From contig CADDZI010000007.1 in NCBI GenBank assembly GCA_902812405.1, forward strand, positions 1 through 57,935: a stretch of 57,935 bases of DNA, given 5' to 3'. Shown here piece after piece: positions 36,487 to 44,328 of the stretch (its first letter is position 1; each line of letters begins with the position of its first letter). Source of the stretch: a bacterium. GTDB lineage: Bacteria > Vulcanimicrobiota > Vulcanimicrobiia > Eremiobacterales > Eremiobacteraceae. The translations under genes were made by a program, and so were the position numbers. Under the pieces are notes generated by a model that worked only from the letters and a program-made list of their open reading frames with translations, had not been told where the DNA came from and ran no database searches.

Positions 36487-36513
36487 TATACCCGACCATC
36501 GGCTGGTTGGCAA
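36485..36513 (-). promoter_or_regulatory. Promoter of the dcw cluster
   Basis: Minus strand: -35 TTGCCA (36508-36513), 17-base spacer, -10 TATAGT (36485-36490). The first MraZ box overlaps the end of the -10. It is the only good promoter seen upstream of mraZ. Confidence 0.75.
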
Positions 36514-36568
36514 GGGGAAAATAGGGTCGGGACCTATTCGGGGATCTGGCCCCCTGGTTGCGGCCACC

Positions 36569-36657
36569 GCCAGTGATGGGCGCGCACGGGCCGAGCGCTA
36601 CCGGGCGCTGTTCCGATGCCGGGCATGCGGCCAGTGATGGGCGCGCACGGGCCGAGC
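36569..36657. repeat. Pair of 28-bp direct repeats upstream of mraZ
   Basis: Two identical copies beginning GCCAGTGATGGGCGCGCACG and ending GGCCGAGC, at 36569-36596 and 36630-36657, 61 bases apart start to start. They lie in the divergent gap between mraZ and the zinc-ribbon gene and are unrelated to the palindromic family. Function unknown; possibly a regulatory duplication. Confidence 0.8.
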
Positions 36658-36672
36658 ACCCCGGGGCTGCGG

Positions 36673-36701
36673 TTGCTTTTTGAAAACGGAAGTGTTAGAT
36701 T
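36673..36701 (+). promoter_or_regulatory. Possible promoter of the zinc-ribbon gene
   Basis: -35 TTGCTT (36673-36678), 17-base spacer, -10 TAGATT (36696-36701). A GC hairpin (arms GCGCCGG 36719-36725 and CCGGCGC 36732-36738) follows in the presumed leader, with a T-rich stretch some 10 bases further on. Moderate match only. Confidence 0.4.
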
Positions 36702-36782
36702 TCAGGGGTAACCCGTCTGCGCCGGCCTACTCCGGCGCGACCATTCGTTTTTTCCAGCGGCCAAAAAATACTGGGGGCAACC

Positions 36783-37079
36783 GTGGCTTTTCAAGATCGT
36801 ACCCTGACCTGCCGCGACTGCGGCGCCGAGTTTGTCTTCACGTCGGGCGAACAGGAGTTCTATGCCCAGAAGGGGTTCGAGCACGAACCCACCCGCTGCC
36901 CTCAGTGCCGCCGGGCCCGCAAACGCGACCGCAGCTCGAGCTCGGGCGACCGGACGATGTTTGACGCTGTGTGTTCGCAGTGCGGGGCCGCCACCCAGGT
37001 TCCGTTTTCACCGCGTCCGGACAAACCGGTGTACTGTCAGGACTGCTATCGCGCAGTCGCCGGCCGCCGCGCCCGCTAA
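36783..37079 (+). CDS. Small zinc-ribbon protein
   Basis: 98 residues with two zinc-binding modules: residues about 9-47 (CRDCGAEFVFTSGEQEFYAQ ... CPQCRRARK, the pattern of the 'probable zinc-ribbon' family) and about 63-89 (CSQCGAATQVPFSPRPDKPV, YCQDCY, a CxxC-x17-CxxC module), joined by a serine/arginine linker (KRDRSSSSGDRT). Proteins of this type are widespread in deep-branching bacteria and are usually annotated only as zinc-binding; a nucleic-acid or ribosome-related role is possible but unproved. GTG start at 36783, with GGGGG about 6 bases upstream. All eight cysteines are present. Confidence 0.85.
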   Translation: MAFQDRTLTCRDCGAEFVFTSGEQEFYAQKGFEHEPTRCPQCRRARKRDRSSSSGDRTMFDAVCSQCGAATQVPFSPRPDKPVYCQDCYRAVAGRRAR

Positions 37080-37093
37080 GTGTAGCGGCAAGG

Positions 37094-37113
37094 TCCGGCC
37101 CGAACGGGCCGGA
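37094..37113 (+). terminator. GC-rich hairpin after the zinc-ribbon gene
   Basis: Perfect 8-bp stem TCCGGCCC/GGGCCGGA with a GAAC loop, 15 bases past the stop codon. There is no T run, so it may act as a weak terminator or as a 3' stabilising hairpin. It is distinct from the palindromic repeat family that follows at 37116. Confidence 0.5.
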
Positions 37114-37115
37114 TC

Positions 37116-37340
37116 GTAGCGGCCGCGCTTGCGCGGCCGACAGAGGATAACGCCCGTACCGGCGGGCGCGTCGCCGGGGTCCATGCCGGAGAACGCGTCG
37201 TCTTGTGCCGCCGCACGGACCGCGGCCGCCGCATCCCCTCAAGCTGGCGCACCGTTCTGTCGGCCGCGCAAGCGCGGCCGCTACGTATAGCGCCGCATGA
37301 ACGCGTTACCTTGTCTCGGTCGAGCAAGCGCGACCGCTAC
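37116..37340. repeat. Palindromic repeats between zinc-ribbon and transglycosylase genes
   Basis: Copies at 37116-37141 (GTAGC first), 37259-37284 and 37315-37340 (the last with GGTCGAGCAAGCGCGACC). The sequence from 37116 to about 37200 also matches the first 90 or so bases of the window outside the palindrome, including GATAACGCC and CCGGGGTCCATG. No gene was seen in the 367-base gap apart from these and the leader of the next gene. Confidence 0.85.
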
Positions 37341-37446
37341 GCGTAACAGCCTTCTCATCATGAAAAATGGAGGAAGGGAGGATTATCTCTCGACAAGCCG
37401 GCCTCTCTCTCTAGAGGCACTTCCTTCCGATAATCAAAGCAGGTCC

Positions 37447-37959
37447 ATGATGAAGGCCGTGCTGGTCTCTCGCCTGCGACTTGTCGCTTCCATCTTTGCG
37501 GCTGCCCTGGCCGGCTGCAGCGGCGGAGGTTTTTTGCCTTTTGACGCGGGGCCCCACACGATGGATCCGGCAGTGCTGGCAGCGATCGTTCGCACGCAGT
37601 CCCACGCGCATCGTGTTCCCCCGTCTCTCGTTCACGCGGTCATCACGCAAGAGTCGGACGGAGACCCTTCTGCTATCTCTCCGGCCGGCGCTATGGGTTT
37701 GATGCAGTTGATGCCCGCCACCGCGCGTGCCTACGGTGCCGTCAACCCCTTCGATCCCCAGCAGAACGTCGCGGCCGGGACCGCCTACTTGCACGACCTG
37801 CTGGTGCGCTACCACGGCAACCTGACGCTGGCGCTGGCGGCCTACAACGCCGGCAGCGTAGCGGTGGCTCGCTATCACGGCATCCCACCCTATGCCGAAA
37901 CGCGAGGCTATGTTGAACACGTTACGCAGTTGTACCGGGGCGCGGCGCACACACCGTAA
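37447..37959 (+). CDS. Lipoprotein lytic transglycosylase (SLT family)
   Basis: 170-residue envelope lipoprotein: signal peptide MMKAVLVSRLRLVASIFAAA ending in the lipobox LAGC, then an SLT domain from about residue 48 (VPPSLVHAVITQESDGDPSA) with the catalytic glutamate in QES, the GAMGLMQLMPATARAYG motif, NPFDPQQNVAAGTAYLHDLL and LALAAYNAGSVAVARYHGIP. It should cleave the MurNAc-GlcNAc bond of peptidoglycan, forming 1,6-anhydroMurNAc. Start chosen at ATG 37447 for the lipoprotein signal; an in-frame ATG at 37360 has no such support. A short hairpin-rich leader precedes it. Confidence 0.9.
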   Translation: MMKAVLVSRLRLVASIFAAALAGCSGGGFLPFDAGPHTMDPAVLAAIVRTQSHAHRVPPSLVHAVITQESDGDPSAISPAGAMGLMQLMPATARAYGAVNPFDPQQNVAAGTAYLHDLLVRYHGNLTLALAAYNAGSVAVARYHGIPPYAETRGYVEHVTQLYRGAAHTP

Positions 37960-38160
37960 GAGGGCGAGCATTGGAGCCCATGCGGATCCCGCGATAACCC
38001 GGTCTCCCCAAACAGCCGGGGGAAGCCCGTGGGCATGCGGCCTGCGTCACCGCATCGTCTGCACCGCCAACGCCACGAAAATGTTGCCCAGCATCTCACC
38101 CGTACCGCCCCGGCCCGCGTGACTCCAGGATAGGCGTAAAAAGCAAAGGAAGTGCACGGC

Positions 38161-39396
38161 ATGGCCTCTTCCCGCGAGGCGCAGGCCTCGCAGCCCCGCA
38201 TCGGAAGCCTGCTGCCCCAGCCCGCCGCTGCCGGACGGGCCAAGCGCGGCGTGGGATTCGACTGGATGCAGCGGGCGGGCTGGCAGCCGGTTGCCCGGCC
38301 CGGCGAACGCACGACCCGGCGCTTGAGTATCCTCGACCGCTACATCGTTTCCGAGATTGCGATTCCCTTTGCGTTTGGCGCCGCCGCCTTCACGATGTTC
38401 CTCCTCATCAACAGTTTCTTCTTGGCTCTCGACTACATCATCAACAAAAACGTTCCGTTCGGGCTCGTCGCGCGCTATATCGTCTTGCAGATTCCGTCCT
38501 TCGTGTACCTCATCTTTCCGTTCGGGGTGATGTTCGGCGTCCTCCAGGGCATCGGCCGGATGGCCGGCGACAATGAAATCACGGCCATGCGCACCAGCGG
38601 CATCGCCCTGAGCCGCATCACCCGGCCCATCGTCATCCTGGGTGTCGTTCTCACCGTGGTCTCGTTCCTCGTCAACGACTACATTGCGCCCGCCTCACAG
38701 CACAAGTCCCAGATCATCTTCCGCGAAATCGCCTACCACTCGAGCCAGCCGATCATCGAACCCGATCAGTTCATCCGCACCGAGGACGGACAGCACAGTA
38801 TCTTCGTCGGCTCGATCGATCCGAAGACCGGCCTCATGCACAGCGTCCAGATCTACTCGCTGGGCTCGGGGAACTTCCCCGAGACGCTCACCGCCGCCAC
38901 CGCCCGTCAAATCAACGGCACGCTCGTTCTCTACAACGGCATTCACACGACCTTCGGCCCGGATGGTCTGGTGACGCGGCAGCAGCACTTCGACCGGCTG
39001 ACGTTCCCCTTGGCCGACGCGTCGCTGCTGTTCGAGGGTCCGCGCGGACCCTTCGAGATGAGCTCCCGCGAATTGGCTCGCGAGATTGCTGCATTGAAGG
39101 GCAGCGGTGAAGATACGCGGCAATTCGAGATGACGCTGCAACAAAAATTCGCCATGCCCGTTGCGTGCCTGGTCAGCATCCTCATCGCCCTCCCGCTCGG
39201 CGTGCGCTTCGGCAAGGGTGGGCGCGGTGTGGCGGCCATGCTCGCGCTGATCGTGCTCCTCATGTACTGGCTGATCATGGCGGCAACCAACGCACTCGGC
39301 AAAAGCGGCGCCCTCCCGCCCCTCTTGGCGGCATGGACGCCTAACTTGTGCATGATTGCCGCCGGTTCGATCATGTTGTGGAAGGAAGGGCGTTGA
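38161..39396 (+). CDS. LptF/LptG family permease (LPS export)
   Basis: 411-residue inner-membrane protein of the YjgP/YjgQ family, the permease of the LptB2FG transporter that extracts LPS from the inner membrane. An unusual 55-residue soluble N-terminal extension precedes LSILDRYIVSEIAIPFAFGA; helices follow with PSFVYLIFPFGVMFGVLQGI, GRMAGDNEITAMRTSGI, a periplasmic beta-jellyroll (about 185-300) and C-terminal helices (MPVACLVSILIALPLGVRFG). ATG 38161 is chosen because AAAGGAAG ends about 8 bases upstream; a GTG at 38152 overlaps that site. Only one permease gene is present here, so it may form a homodimer or pair with one elsewhere. Confidence 0.9.
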   Translation: MASSREAQASQPRIGSLLPQPAAAGRAKRGVGFDWMQRAGWQPVARPGERTTRRLSILDRYIVSEIAIPFAFGAAAFTMFLLINSFFLALDYIINKNVPFGLVARYIVLQIPSFVYLIFPFGVMFGVLQGIGRMAGDNEITAMRTSGIALSRITRPIVILGVVLTVVSFLVNDYIAPASQHKSQIIFREIAYHSSQPIIEPDQFIRTEDGQHSIFVGSIDPKTGLMHSVQIYSLGSGNFPETLTAATARQINGTLVLYNGIHTTFGPDGLVTRQQHFDRLTFPLADASLLFEGPRGPFEMSSRELAREIAALKGSGEDTRQFEMTLQQKFAMPVACLVSILIALPLGVRFGKGGRGVAAMLALIVLLMYWLIMAATNALGKSGALPPLLAAWTPNLCMIAAGSIMLWKEGR

Positions 39397-39414
39397 GCGA
39401 CAGGGGCGCGGCGG

Positions 39415-41961
39415 TTGGTCCGGCGCTGGCCTAAGACTCGTCGAGGTCCCCGTCGCGCGGATCTGTGCCGTGCCGGGGCCGTGCTCGCCGCGCTGGCAGT
39501 CGCCTGGCACCTGCGACCCGCTGACGCCACAGCTGCAAGCACCAGACTGCCATCAATGGCCTGGCCTATGCCGCAAGCCGATCCCAGACAATCCGCCCAG
39601 CTCGAGGCACCCGGCATTCAGCCGGCCGACACCGGAGGCGGCCGGGCGGACGTGCCCGCAATCATCGCGCTGACAGGCTCGAGCGCCACAGCGCAGCCCT
39701 CCCCGTCCTCGTTCCCTGAGGGCCTCACGTCATCTCCCTCTCCCCCCGTCGCTACACCCGCACCAACACCGACGTTCACACCGGCCGGCACACCCGAGCC
39801 GGTCTTCGTGACCCCTCCGCCCTCCGAGGAAGAATTCCCGCACGAGAACGGCACGCCGGCACCTCTGGCGCCGCCCGCCGCTCCGCCCGCGGCGTCACCC
39901 GGCCCGACGCAGGCGCCGCTTCCGCCGGGCATCGCGCGCGTGACAGCGGACCAGATGTACGGGCGCAACACGCCGACCGGCGGCTTCACCGCCTACGGCC
40001 ACGTCGAGCTCGACTACAACGGCGGGCGGGTGACCGCGGATCAAGCCGTCTACGACGCCACAAGCAAAATCCTGCGGGCCACGGGGCACGTCACGCTGAC
40101 CCAAGACAACGGCGACACCGCGACCGGTTCGGCGCTCGAATACCACGCGGACACCGATCGCGTCGAGGTCTTCGATGTCGCCGGCTCGACCGGTGCGGTC
40201 TACTTCCAAGGCGAGCAGATCCAAGGCCGCCTGTATTACCGGGGCGAGAGCGCGATTGTCGATCCCAACGGGCACACGATCATCACGAACGGCTGGGTAA
40301 CGACCTGCGATCCCAAGCACCCGGCCTACCACATCAGCGGCAAGAAGCTCGAGATTTTGCCCCACGACCGGCTCATTGCGAGGAGCTCAGCCCTGTTCTT
40401 GGGCAAAGTGCTCGTCGCCGCTCTGGGCGTGCTCGTCATCCCGCTGACGGAGGAACACGGGGCGCGCCCCAGTCAATACGCACCCCGCGTCGGCTATAAC
40501 TCGGCCTACGGCATCTTCATCCGCAACTTCATCAACTTCTACCGCGGCCCCACCTGGTACGGCACGTACCACGTCGACCTCTACCAGAAGGTTGGGTTGG
40601 GCCTGGGCGCCGACCTGTTCTTCGCCCGCACGGATGGCCGCGGCAACGGCGAACTCTCGGTCTATAACCTCAACAACACCAAGGCGCAGCAGCTTCTCAC
40701 GGGCACGCGCAACACGTCCCAGGTGACACTCAATCTGCAGCGCATTTTCTCCAACCACCTCAGCGGCGCCCTCAGCTTCAACTACTCCGGGCAATCCGCC
40801 ATCTACACCGCACTCCCTTCGACCGAATCCGCCAACCTCTCGCTGACGCACACCGGCGCGCGCAGCACGACGAGCTACGTGCTCACCGACACCGCCAGCG
40901 GCCCGTCGCATTCCTTCGGCGGCATCGTCCAGCACACGATCGCGTTGTCGCCGGCCTTAAGCCAGATGATCGGGCTGACGCTGCAGGACAGCACGACGAC
41001 CGGTGAATTCTCGCGCTCGATCGGCATCAATGCGGACACGCACTTCATCACGCCCACCTTCGATGCCGACCTCGTCATCGCCACCAATCACGGCCTTCAG
41101 ACCTCAAGCCTGGGCGGCGTGCAGACCACGACGTCGGTCGTCGGCATTCAACGCGTGCCCGAGCTGACGCTGCGTTCGCGCCCGTTTGCGATTGCCTCGC
41201 TGCGCCTGCCGGTGAGCGCAACCCTCATCGACGGCATCTACAACGACCAGTACGACAACATCGAAACGTCCAGGCTGGAGTTCGACGCCCAGCTCGGGCC
41301 CGGCATCCTGCGTCTGGGCAACGACACGCTGATCGACGCCACCGCTTCCCTGCGTCAAGACGCCTACGGCACGGGCGACCTGCTGGGTGCGCTCAGCTAC
41401 CAGGTGACGATGCAGAACTACTTCGGCCACCACGCGGACAACACGCTGCTGTACACCGCGCAGAGCGTGCGCGGCTACACGCCGATGCCTTCGCTCGACC
41501 GCCTGAGCGGGTTAGAGCAGGTCAGCGAGGTCCTCAACCTCTACAATGCGCCCTTTTACCGCTTCACCGCCTCCACCTCGTACAATTTTCAAAACAAGCA
41601 GCTGAGCGCCGTCAACTACCAGTTGAATCTGACGCCGACGCCGTATGCGCTCGTCAACCTGGGGACCTCCTACACGCCGGGTGTGGGGTACTCGCCGCTC
41701 GTCATTCAGCTCGCAACACCGCTGTCACCCTACGACCAGGTGCAGTTCTCGGGCGACTACGACTTCGGCAGCCACGCGCTGCAGGGCCAAAATTGGTTTC
41801 TCTCCCACACGGTCGGCAACTGCTACGTCGTTCGGCTGGCCTACCACCAGCCGCTCAAAGAAGTCGACCTCTCCTTCTCGCTGCTCGCGTTCCCCGGTCA
41901 GAGCGCCTCTTTTGGCATCAACAACAACGGGCCGATCATCGCCCAGGGATTTGGACCGTGA
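39415..41961 (+). CDS. lptD: LptD-like LPS-assembly outer-membrane protein
   Basis: About 848 residues. Signal region (AVLAALAVAWHLRPADATA), then a long Pro/Thr/Ala-rich linker to about residue 170. The OstA/LptA-like beta-jellyroll follows (VTADQMYGRNTPTGGFTAYG, GGRVTADQAVYDATSKILRA, GHVTLTQDNGDTATGSALEY) and the junction motif VTTCDPKHPAYHISGKKLEI, typical of LptD; the C-terminal half is an outer-membrane barrel. Expected to insert LPS or a related glycolipid into the outer leaflet. The start is a TTG shortly after the permease stop with AGGGGC upstream; a different start is possible. Operon with the permease (18-base gap). Confidence 0.85.
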   Translation: MVRRWPKTRRGPRRADLCRAGAVLAALAVAWHLRPADATAASTRLPSMAWPMPQADPRQSAQLEAPGIQPADTGGGRADVPAIIALTGSSATAQPSPSSFPEGLTSSPSPPVATPAPTPTFTPAGTPEPVFVTPPPSEEEFPHENGTPAPLAPPAAPPAASPGPTQAPLPPGIARVTADQMYGRNTPTGGFTAYGHVELDYNGGRVTADQAVYDATSKILRATGHVTLTQDNGDTATGSALEYHADTDRVEVFDVAGSTGAVYFQGEQIQGRLYYRGESAIVDPNGHTIITNGWVTTCDPKHPAYHISGKKLEILPHDRLIARSSALFLGKVLVAALGVLVIPLTEEHGARPSQYAPRVGYNSAYGIFIRNFINFYRGPTWYGTYHVDLYQKVGLGLGADLFFARTDGRGNGELSVYNLNNTKAQQLLTGTRNTSQVTLNLQRIFSNHLSGALSFNYSGQSAIYTALPSTESANLSLTHTGARSTTSYVLTDTASGPSHSFGGIVQHTIALSPALSQMIGLTLQDSTTTGEFSRSIGINADTHFITPTFDADLVIATNHGLQTSSLGGVQTTTSVVGIQRVPELTLRSRPFAIASLRLPVSATLIDGIYNDQYDNIETSRLEFDAQLGPGILRLGNDTLIDATASLRQDAYGTGDLLGALSYQVTMQNYFGHHADNTLLYTAQSVRGYTPMPSLDRLSGLEQVSEVLNLYNAPFYRFTASTSYNFQNKQLSAVNYQLNLTPTPYALVNLGTSYTPGVGYSPLVIQLATPLSPYDQVQFSGDYDFGSHALQGQNWFLSHTVGNCYVVRLAYHQPLKEVDLSFSLLAFPGQSASFGINNNGPIIAQGFGP

Positions 41962-41990
41962 GGCGGCTGGGGTCGCGTTCGCCGCGCCGG

Positions 41991-42788
41991 CTACAGCGTG
42001 ACGATGATCTGCCCGCCGGTGATGAACAAATTGGGGTTCGGGGGACCCGGGGCGCCGGCAAAATTGGGCAGCGTCACCGTATTGGACTGCGTGAGATCGA
42101 CGGTTTGCGAGAAACCTACCGTTCCCAATCCGTTGGCGCCCAGCTGATCCTGCGGCACGCCGTTCGTGTCGGTCGTAATGTAATTGACGTAGATTTGCGT
42201 CACGGCCGGCATCGTGATGGTCGGCGGATTGGGGCTCGTGGGGTTGCCGCGTACGGAGAGCTCGCTCAGGGGAATGGTGATCGCCAGCACGTTACCCGAA
42301 CCGGTCCCGACGCTGCCGTTGGTGATCAACTGGAATTGGTTGGAGGTCAAAATGATGGGCAGGAAGGTTGCCGTCGCCGACCCCGTGCTGCCGCTGAGAA
42401 CCTTGTACTTGTACAGGAAGCCGTTGGGCTGGCCCAGGGTCGAGTTGCCGTAGATGAGCTCCTGATCCCAGTGCGTGTAGGTGGCGGGCGATCCCTGGGC
42501 TTCTTGCGCGGTCGGCTCGCCCGGCGTCTCGCCGAAGGCCGCGTTGACGTTGGTTGTCGGGGTGACGTCGGCGTTGATCGCGATGATGTAGTTACCCTGG
42601 TTGGCGGTGATCTGTCCGGCGACGTAGAGCAGGAATTGAATCGTCGGCACGACGGTCGTGATGGGCGGCGGCTCGACCGGGCCGCGGCCGCAGGCGCTCG
42701 GAGCCAGCGCCAGCAGTGAGGCCGCCAAGCAGATGCCGACTGCCCGGCGAAGGGGCTGGACAGCGATGAACGCCCTGTGGGAGCGCAC
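41991..42788 (-). CDS. Unknown lipoprotein between lptD and lnt
   Basis: About 265 residues with a lipoprotein signal (AVGICLAASLLALAPSACGR; modified Cys after SA) followed by PVEPPPITTVVPT and a beta-rich domain (IQFLLYVAGQITANQGNYII, HWDQELIYGNSTLGQPNGFL, VPQDQLGANGLGTVGFSQTV). No family recognised. It lies on the minus strand, convergent with lptD and divergent from lnt, inside an otherwise co-directional outer-membrane block. The start is uncertain: GTG at 42788 gives a good charged n-region but overlaps the lnt start region by about 20 bases; the frame extends further to 42914. Confidence 0.6.
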   Translation of the reverse strand: MRSHRAFIAVQPLRRAVGICLAASLLALAPSACGRGPVEPPPITTVVPTIQFLLYVAGQITANQGNYIIAINADVTPTTNVNAAFGETPGEPTAQEAQGSPATYTHWDQELIYGNSTLGQPNGFLYKYKVLSGSTGSATATFLPIILTSNQFQLITNGSVGTGSGNVLAITIPLSELSVRGNPTSPNPPTITMPAVTQIYVNYITTDTNGVPQDQLGANGLGTVGFSQTVDLTQSNTVTLPNFAGAPGPPNPNLFITGGQIIVTL

Positions 42789-44328
42789 GGCGCCGGCGGC
42801 GCCGAGGACCGCAGCAGCGGTTGCCTGGCCCGTGGCGCTGGCGGCAACCTGTGCCGGCCCTCTGCTGTTTGCCGCGGCATTTCCCCCCCTGAGCTGGGGG
42901 TACGTTGCATGCATCGCTCTGGCGCCGCTTTTCTGGCTATGGGCGAAGTCGTCCTGGAAACAAGCTTTCTGGTGGGGCTGGTTGGCAGGCTGCTTCCTCT
43001 TCGTCTTGCTGCTGCACTGGATGACGGAGTCGGTCGGTCAATTCGTGGGTGCCTGGGCGTGGGTTGCCCTCGCCGTGCTGTGCGTGGTGGAAGGGTTTGC
43101 CGTGGCCGTTGCCGCCGTCGTGACGTCGTGGGCCGCGGGCGGATGGGTCGGCCGGCGAGCTCTCTTGGCCGCACCCGCAGCGTGGCTTCTCACGGAGACG
43201 GCCCGCGGCCATGGACTCTTCGGCGTGCCGTTCGGAGATCTGGGGCTTGCCGCGGTCTCGGCCACCTGGTTTTTGCCGCTGGCTGCGTACGGCGGCGTTG
43301 CGCTCTTGACCCTGGTCTTTGCAGCGTGCAATGCGGCCGTCGCGGGCATCCTGTCGGGCAGCGCACCCGTGCGGCGGACGAGCATTGCCCTTTTTGCGGC
43401 CGTCATTGTCCTCACGGTGCTTGCGGGCTCGGCACGCCGTGCGGTCGTGCTACCTGCGCCCGGCATCCGCGTGGGCGTCGTTCAAGGCAACGTCTCGCAG
43501 GCCGAGAAGTGGTCGCCTCAAATGTTTGCCCGGACACTGCAGATCTACAGCCGGCTCACGCGTCAGGCTGCGGTACGGGGAGCACGCATCGTCGTCTGGC
43601 CGGAGACGGCCGTGACGGCATTTCCGCTGCAAGATCGCGCCTTGCTGGCGTTCTTGGGAGACCTCGCGCGTGGACTGCACGTCTGGATCGTTACCGGTGC
43701 CGTCGATCGGGCCACCGGCGGCGGCTACTACAACATCTTGTTGGATCTCGCCCCGGACGGTTCCGTCGCCGGCGTCTATCGCAAGCATCTGCTCGTGCCC
43801 TGGGCGGAGTATCTGCCGTGGCCGTCTCTGCGCCGCTTCGCGGTTTTCAATGCGGTGTCGGATTTTCTGCCCGGCCCCGGACCCGCCGCGCTGCCCGCGG
43901 TCGGCAAGAACTGGGGTACGCTGATTTGCTACGAGTCGGCGTTTCGCTGGTACGCGCGTCAAACGGTCAACCGCGGTGCCGACGCGCTTATCGTCGCGAC
44001 GGACGATGCGTGGTTTGGCGGCACATCGGGTCCAGTGCAGCACGCCGACATCGCGGTGGTTGACGCCGTGGCCACCGGGCGCTGGGTCGTGCGGGCGGCA
44101 GACACAGGTATTTCTGCCATCATCGACCCGGACGGACGAATCGTCGGGCGTTTGCCGTTCGATACGCAGGGCATTCTGGTCGCCGATGTCGGTGACGGTA
44201 TCGCGACGCCCTACGACAGGTTTGGTTCGTCGTGGCTGCTCGCGTTGGCAGGCTTGGCGGTCATCGGCGCACTGGTCCGGCGCAGGCAGGCCACGTTGGG
44301 TTGGCGCTCCAAACGCGGGCGCCCGTGA
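42766..44328 (+). CDS. lnt: Apolipoprotein N-acyltransferase Lnt
   Basis: 520-residue inner-membrane enzyme that adds the third acyl chain to the N-terminal cysteine of lipoproteins. Several N-terminal helices (PLLFAAAFPPLSWGYVACIA, WWGWLAGCFLFVLLLHWMTE) precede a nitrilase domain with the catalytic triad: Glu in VVWPETAVTAFP, Lys in YRKHLLVPWAEYLPWP, Cys in TLICYESAFRW. ATG 42766 is chosen by the membrane start and an AAGGGG site upstream; the frame opens 36 codons earlier with non-family sequence. Its stop overlaps the start of the LptC-like gene (GTGA). Presence implies triacylated lipoproteins and a diderm envelope. Confidence 0.95.
   Translation: MNALWERTAPAAPRTAAAVAWPVALAATCAGPLLFAAAFPPLSWGYVACIALAPLFWLWAKSSWKQAFWWGWLAGCFLFVLLLHWMTESVGQFVGAWAWVALAVLCVVEGFAVAVAAVVTSWAAGGWVGRRALLAAPAAWLLTETARGHGLFGVPFGDLGLAAVSATWFLPLAAYGGVALLTLVFAACNAAVAGILSGSAPVRRTSIALFAAVIVLTVLAGSARRAVVLPAPGIRVGVVQGNVSQAEKWSPQMFARTLQIYSRLTRQAAVRGARIVVWPETAVTAFPLQDRALLAFLGDLARGLHVWIVTGAVDRATGGGYYNILLDLAPDGSVAGVYRKHLLVPWAEYLPWPSLRRFAVFNAVSDFLPGPGPAALPAVGKNWGTLICYESAFRWYARQTVNRGADALIVATDDAWFGGTSGPVQHADIAVVDAVATGRWVVRAADTGISAIIDPDGRIVGRLPFDTQGILVADVGDGIATPYDRFGSSWLLALAGLAVIGALVRRRQATLGWRSKRGRP

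Noticed and set aside
36520-36780. tRNA or structured RNA gene in the mraZ/zinc-ribbon gap
   Set aside because: No cloverleaf, no T-loop GTTCRA motif in the right context; only direct repeats and a simple hairpin are seen.
37343-37446. Known riboswitch (c-di-GMP, c-di-AMP) upstream of the transglycosylase
   Set aside because: I could not find the conserved core of either class; kept only as an unexplained structured leader.
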